Shown here piece after piece: positions 60,484-64,000 of a stretch of 64,000 nt of DNA (positions within the stretch are counted from its first letter, which is position 1; every line of letters begins with the position of its first letter). The notes beneath the pieces were generated by a model. That model did no database searches, had not been told where the DNA came from, and saw only the letters and a program-made list of their open reading frames with translations. The translations under genes were made by a program, and so were the position numbers. Source of the stretch: Palsa-661 sp035535015 (GTDB taxonomy: Bacteria > Actinomycetota > Acidimicrobiia > Acidimicrobiales > UBA8190); contig DATLQU010000045.1 of the NCBI GenBank assembly GCA_035535015.1, forward strand, positions 1-64,000. Direction: 5' to 3'.

Positions 60484-61261
60484 CATTTCGCGCCTCGACC
60501 TCGGTGCCCGGAAACGAGCCGTCCTCGGATACACGATCGGCACGGCTCTCTACGCCCTCGTGATTGTCGCCCTCTACCCGTCATTCGAGCACTCGACCAG
60601 TCTCGACAACCTCACCAGGGATTCCCCCACGATGGCCGCGCTTTTCGGTGCCACTGGATCGCTTACCTCCCCGGCGGGCTGGCTCAATGTCAACCTCTAC
60701 GCCAATATCTTTCCGCTGCTTATCCTGCTCGCCACCATTGGGTACGGGGCATCGTGTCTCGCCGGCCAGGATGAGGAGGGGACGCTCGCCATGACCGTGA
60801 CGTTGCCGATCCCACGCCGCCGCATCACCCTTGAGAAGGTGTTGGCGATGGCCATCCAGGCAACGCTGATCGTCGTGGTGGGGACGACCGTGATCGCCTT
60901 CGGTCATTTCTTCGACATCGCCGTGAGCGCAGCCCACCTGTGGGGCACCTCGCTCGGGGCCCTGCTCCTCGGCATCGACTTTGGGCTCGTCGCCCTGACG
61001 GTGGGAGCAGCTACCGGACGTCGTGGGACAGCCCTTGGTCTGGCCAGCGCCATCGCCGCCGCTTCGTATCTGGTGAGCTCCCTGGCCCCCGCCGTGGCCT
61101 GGATCCGCCCGGCCCGGTTCGCCTCGCTCTTCTACTGGTCGGTCGGCGACAACCAGCTGACCTCGGGTCTGACTGCGGGCGAGCTGGTCGTGCTCCTCGG
61201 TACCGCCGTCGTTCTGATCGGCCTGGCAGTCTCCGCCTTTAAGCGTCTCGACCTGCACTAA
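60473..61261 (+). CDS. ABC-2-type transporter permease
   Basis: 262 residues, six membrane helices, starting 11 bases inside the ATPase gene. The ABC2 pattern includes a cytoplasmic loop EEGTLAMTVTLPIPRRRITL EKVLA between helices 2 and 3, as in antibiotic-export and Nod-type permeases. Substrate not known; the MarR repressor points to a toxic small molecule. Confidence 0.9.
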   Translation: MRTDISRLDLGARKRAVLGYTIGTALYALVIVALYPSFEHSTSLDNLTRDSPTMAALFGATGSLTSPAGWLNVNLYANIFPLLILLATIGYGASCLAGQDEEGTLAMTVTLPIPRRRITLEKVLAMAIQATLIVVVGTTVIAFGHFFDIAVSAAHLWGTSLGALLLGIDFGLVALTVGAATGRRGTALGLASAIAAASYLVSSLAPAVAWIRPARFASLFYWSVGDNQLTSGLTAGELVVLLGTAVVLIGLAVSAFKRLDLH

Positions 61262-61535
61262 CGAGCCCTACTCCAAGAAGCGAAAGGCTGCATCAGATCG
61301 CAGGAGATCACGGCGGGGAGGCACCTGCCTTGGACAATCAGCTGGCGACGGCAAATGGTGCTTTCCAACGTGTCCGTCACAGGGGTTTTAGCCGCTGGTC
61401 TGCTGTTCGGAGCTGGCTGATGGTCCGATGCGACGCCTTCCTGATTTAGGCATGCAAGTGGAAGAGTGCGGATTGAGCATCCGTAGTTTTGGGACCTGAG
61501 TCAAGTCCTCCACGAAATGCGCCGATGTCGCTCTT

Positions 61536-62219
61536 GTGGCAGTCTCGCTCCTGACATTCCGCCGTGGAGAGGGCAAGGCAGTTCGACCTCGCTTGTCCCC
61601 GATGGACGATGGGTTCACTTTGATCGAGCTCACTGTGGTTCTGCTCGTCACGGCCATCCTGCTTGCTATTGCCATCCCAATATTCATGGGCGCGTCTGGA
61701 GCTGCGAACGACCGATCCGCACAATCGAACTTATCGGGCGCACTCTCCGAGGTGAAGACCATGTTCCAGCCCAACCAGTCGTACGCAACCGTCTGGCTGG
61801 CAGCAGTAACTCTCGCGAGTACGGCACCCGAGTATTTGTGGGACCAGAAGAAGGCGTGTACAGCGACATCGTCCGCCCACTGTGTGAGCGAATTTCCAGT
61901 CGACGTGATTAGCCCCGCCGGCGGTCGAGGGGTCATTCTGGCCACTCGAGGTAACAATGGAACGTGCTGGTACGCGGTGGATTTGGAGGCCAACCCAACG
62001 ACGATCAAGTTTGCGGATACGGGAGGAACCAGGCAGTTCCTCGCAGGAACGGCCAACGGGAAGTCACCGAACGACCAAGAGATGGGCTCGACCCCTCTCA
62101 CGGCGGCCGGCGTCTATTACGCGCAGAAACAGACTGCTTCCTGTGACGCCCGCACGCCCACAACCAAAGGCAGTGCGTGGCGCTGGGGGCTTTCCTATTC
62201 CACCGCACCCGTGGACTGA
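61536..62219 (+). CDS. Type IV prepilin-like protein
   Basis: The frame is open from GTG 61536 (227 residues), but ATG 61602 gives MDDGFTLIELTVVLLVTAIL, a normal short prepilin leader: cleavage before Phe after Gly, Glu5 in FTLIE, and a 20-residue hydrophobic N-helix. A globular C-terminus of about 170 residues with Cys pairs (KACTATSSAHC, TCWYAVDL) follows. It is a pilin or minor pseudopilin for type IV pili; pilT is at the far end of the window. Lower G+C than the neighbours. The 61262-61535 gap and 62220-62451 show no gene. Confidence 0.85.
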   Translation: MAVSLLTFRRGEGKAVRPRLSPMDDGFTLIELTVVLLVTAILLAIAIPIFMGASGAANDRSAQSNLSGALSEVKTMFQPNQSYATVWLAAVTLASTAPEYLWDQKKACTATSSAHCVSEFPVDVISPAGGRGVILATRGNNGTCWYAVDLEANPTTIKFADTGGTRQFLAGTANGKSPNDQEMGSTPLTAAGVYYAQKQTASCDARTPTTKGSAWRWGLSYSTAPVD

Positions 62220-62451
62220 CTCGGCGTCGAGACAACCCTGGAAGCACCCAAACGTCAATACACCGTTGGCAAAGGGCTGATCCATAGCCTGCAATTGTTG
62301 ATACCGGTAGAACCGTGTATCGAAATGTCGCGAGCTGGAAGTGCCAGTGACGATGGCTCCGTAACGCGGACTCCGATAATGCCTTAACCGCAGGTATCGC
62401 GCGGGCGACAGCACCAGTCATCGAAATGCGACCCGTCGTCCCGCGGTTATT

Positions 62452-62549
62452 GGTGTGCCATGGAAGGTGGCGCCTGATTCGCGAAGGACCGTCAGCCACG
62501 GGGCAATGCTGAGCAACCATGGGAGCCGACCTGAGGTTGCTCAGGGTTC
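62452..62549 (+). repeat. ~100-bp dispersed hairpin repeat, copy B
   Basis: Direct copy of 46712-46812. Inverted repeat CTGAGCAACC (62509-62518) and GGTTGCTCAG (62535-62544) is perfect here. Copies A and B bracket 15.6 kb of less GC-rich DNA. No transposase is nearby. Confidence 0.85.
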
Positions 62550-62629
62550 AATAATCCCATGGTTGGCACGACCAGCCTCTGCCGCTTGTCTTCCCTGGTC
62601 GCCGGGGTGTTCTGCGGATTCCGGGGTCT

Positions 62630-63706
62630 TCAGCCGGAGCGACGCCTTGTCGTCCAGGGTGCGTCCTGGCCCTTTGGGCGCAGGTCCACGCCAGCGGCCC
62701 TCAGGCCGGACCTGACCGCCCCCTGGCCCACCCCCAGGAGAAGGCTCATGTGGAGGATCGGCAGTCCCAAATCCTCGTACAGTGCCGTCACCAAGCCTGT
62801 CGGAAGTGGCAACGGGGCGAGGGACTCGAAGGGTCCGGTGGGGCTCCACTCCTCGGGTACGACGACCCTGTGGCGGGTCAGGACCTTCACGATCTCGGGG
62901 TCGCCGTAAAGGTCGTCGAGGAGGCTGCGTCCCTCGTCTGTGTGGCAGGCGAAGCCGCCACGGCGTACCTGGACCCCGGACTGCTGCAGCGCCACCCTGA
63001 CCGTCCCGACGCTCATACCCAGCTCTTGCCCGACCGCCTTCATGGTCATGCCGCCTTCGTAGAGGCGGGAAGCCTCGTCCCTGAGATCGTCGGGGTCCCA
63101 CGGTCCCTTCGGGATGAAGGTCCCCGGCCTCTTGATGAGACCGGCCTCATGCAGGCGCTTGCTCACGTACTCGGTACTGACCCCGAGGAGGCGAGCCGTC
63201 TCAGCCACGTTGAGCTTCTTCTTCACGTAGAGGTCGGCCAGGCGCTTGTCGGTGACCTTGGCCCGGTTCCCCCGAGGGCTCCGGACGGTGTGGGAACGGA
63301 TGGGGATGCCGGCGACCACGAGCTCACGCGCCACTCGGGCGGGAGAGATCCGGAACTTCTCGGCCACCTCGGCGATGGTCAGGGCCTGGTCGACGTAGAG
63401 CTTCTCGAGGCGCCGGTGGTCGATGCTCGGATCGGGAGGAAGGATCCCGGCCTCGGCCAACCACCTCGCCACGGTGGCGTCGGAGACACCGAAGCGCCGG
63501 GCCAGGCTGGCGATGGTGGCGCCAGGTACGGCGAAGGCCTTTCTGAGGCCCGCAGCGGACACCGGACAGGCTCGGTTGGGTGTGCGACGCTCGATGCCGG
63601 CCTTGTCCATGGCCTCGGCCACACGCGAGCGGCTGACTCCGAGGAGCTGGGCGATCTCACGTTCCGTCCGGCGATCGTCGACGTAGAGACGCCGCAAGGT
63701 CTTCAA
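62630..63706 (-). CDS. Protein of about six tandem helix-turn-helix repeats
   Basis: 358 residues from TTG 63706, the only start after the upstream stop; the N-terminus may be incomplete. It is built from repeats of about 50 residues, each LxxLYV...T..E.A..LGVS...V...L..AGI: roughly 4-40, 54-90, 100-136, 156-193, 208-248 and 305-343, with a partial unit at 264-285. Each is a homeodomain-like HTH (for example EIAQLLGVSRSRVAEAMDKA, ETARLLGVSTEYVSKRLHEA). No other domain is seen. I do not know its function; an array of HTH units suggests recognition of a long DNA site. High G+C like the mobile element genes. Confidence 0.8.
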   Translation of the reverse strand: MKTLRRLYVDDRRTEREIAQLLGVSRSRVAEAMDKAGIERRTPNRACPVSAAGLRKAFAVPGATIASLARRFGVSDATVARWLAEAGILPPDPSIDHRRLEKLYVDQALTIAEVAEKFRISPARVARELVVAGIPIRSHTVRSPRGNRAKVTDKRLADLYVKKKLNVAETARLLGVSTEYVSKRLHEAGLIKRPGTFIPKGPWDPDDLRDEASRLYEGGMTMKAVGQELGMSVGTVRVALQQSGVQVRRGGFACHTDEGRSLLDDLYGDPEIVKVLTRHRVVVPEEWSPTGPFESLAPLPLPTGLVTALYEDLGLPILHMSLLLGVGQGAVRSGLRAAGVDLRPKGQDAPWTTRRRSG

Positions 63707-64000
63707 GTCCGGGTCGGCGCCACGACGCCATCAGTTCACCGGTCGGGTGTCTTTGCTCCGACCGCTCGTCGTCATGGTGCTCAGTCTCATCGACGAACGG
63801 TTCCATGCGCCGGTCGATTGCTGGCCACCTGATCAGTGGCTTGGGTAGGTCTGGGAAAAGGGTGAGGCCATGGGCGAAAGTGTGTCGACTCGGCGCGTTA
63901 TCAATCAGGGTCGTTCACTGCAAACCGCTCCACGGACCACCCGACATCAAGCAGTTCTGGGTGGTCTGACGCCACTTCCCACCCGCAGCAACACGGGTGA
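63707..64000. other. Right edge, no gene seen
   Basis: 294 bases with no recognisable coding region, repeat or RNA gene. Confidence 0.4.

Noticed and set aside
63839..64000. Search for a tRNA-Ser fragment (distal att site) at the right edge
   Set aside because: No stretch resembling the tRNA was found by eye; the distal end is probably outside the window.

Overview
High-G+C chromosomal DNA from an actinobacterium. The evidence is a mycobacterial-type RecA, a rimO-pgsA-cinA block on the recA side, LAxTG/LPxTG-type sortase substrates, an ECF sigma/zinc anti-sigma pair, and type IV pilus parts (PilT, a prepilin). An Acidimicrobiia-like lineage is a reasonable guess, but the sequence alone does not prove it.

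Layout. 0-10 kb: cut-off pilT with a coupled small gene, an OmpR-type regulator tail-to-tail with a large GAF/PAS hybrid histidine kinase, a sortase, and a PAS-GGDEF-EAL protein (pilus, signalling and surface functions). 10-18.8 kb: a stand-alone ketosynthase, PrxQ peroxiredoxin, a secreted PQQ-propeller/ASH protein, an LAFTG cell-wall protein, a small secreted protein, pirin, an S51 peptidase and an IPT-like secreted protein. 18.8-22.3 kb: a compact minus-strand operon, AcpS - carrier protein - amino acid:[carrier protein] ligase - tandem alpha/beta hydrolase, which looks like a self-contained aminoacyl-carrier-protein pathway. 22.6-27.7 kb: an LPFTG surface protein, a hexapeptide acyltransferase, two methyltransferases and a DUF3048 protein. 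27.7-31.9 kb: recA carrying TWO inteins (at the M. leprae and M. tuberculosis insertion sites), with an upstream LexA box and thpR. 32-36.3 kb: small enzymes and regulators, including a truncated PEP-mutase-like gene, a WYL regulator divergent from two DinB-fold genes, an EAL remnant and a CDF-like transporter. 36.3-39.5 kb: cinA, pgsA, rimO. 

39.6-46.8 kb is an integrated mobile element: tRNA-Ser(GCU), tyrosine integrase, an AbiEi/AbiEii-like toxin-antitoxin pair, an excisionase-like protein and a MobF relaxase/helicase. Identical-spaced double repeats lie upstream of both the excisionase and relaxase genes. Next comes a more AT-rich region, 46.8-62.5 kb, bracketed by two direct copies of a ~100-bp hairpin repeat. 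It holds a secreted beta-propeller, an ECF sigma/anti-sigma pair, a Na+/H+ antiporter, a P-type H+-ATPase interrupted by an in-frame TAG, an amino-acid permease, decayed cyclase fragments, a MarR-ClC-ABC transporter operon and a prepilin. The cargo is dominated by ion and pH homeostasis. The window ends with an unusual protein made of about six tandem helix-turn-helix repeats.

A recurring oddity is short tandem repeats (14-19 bp, 2-4 copies) lying within about 100 bp upstream of the start codons of at least six unrelated genes.
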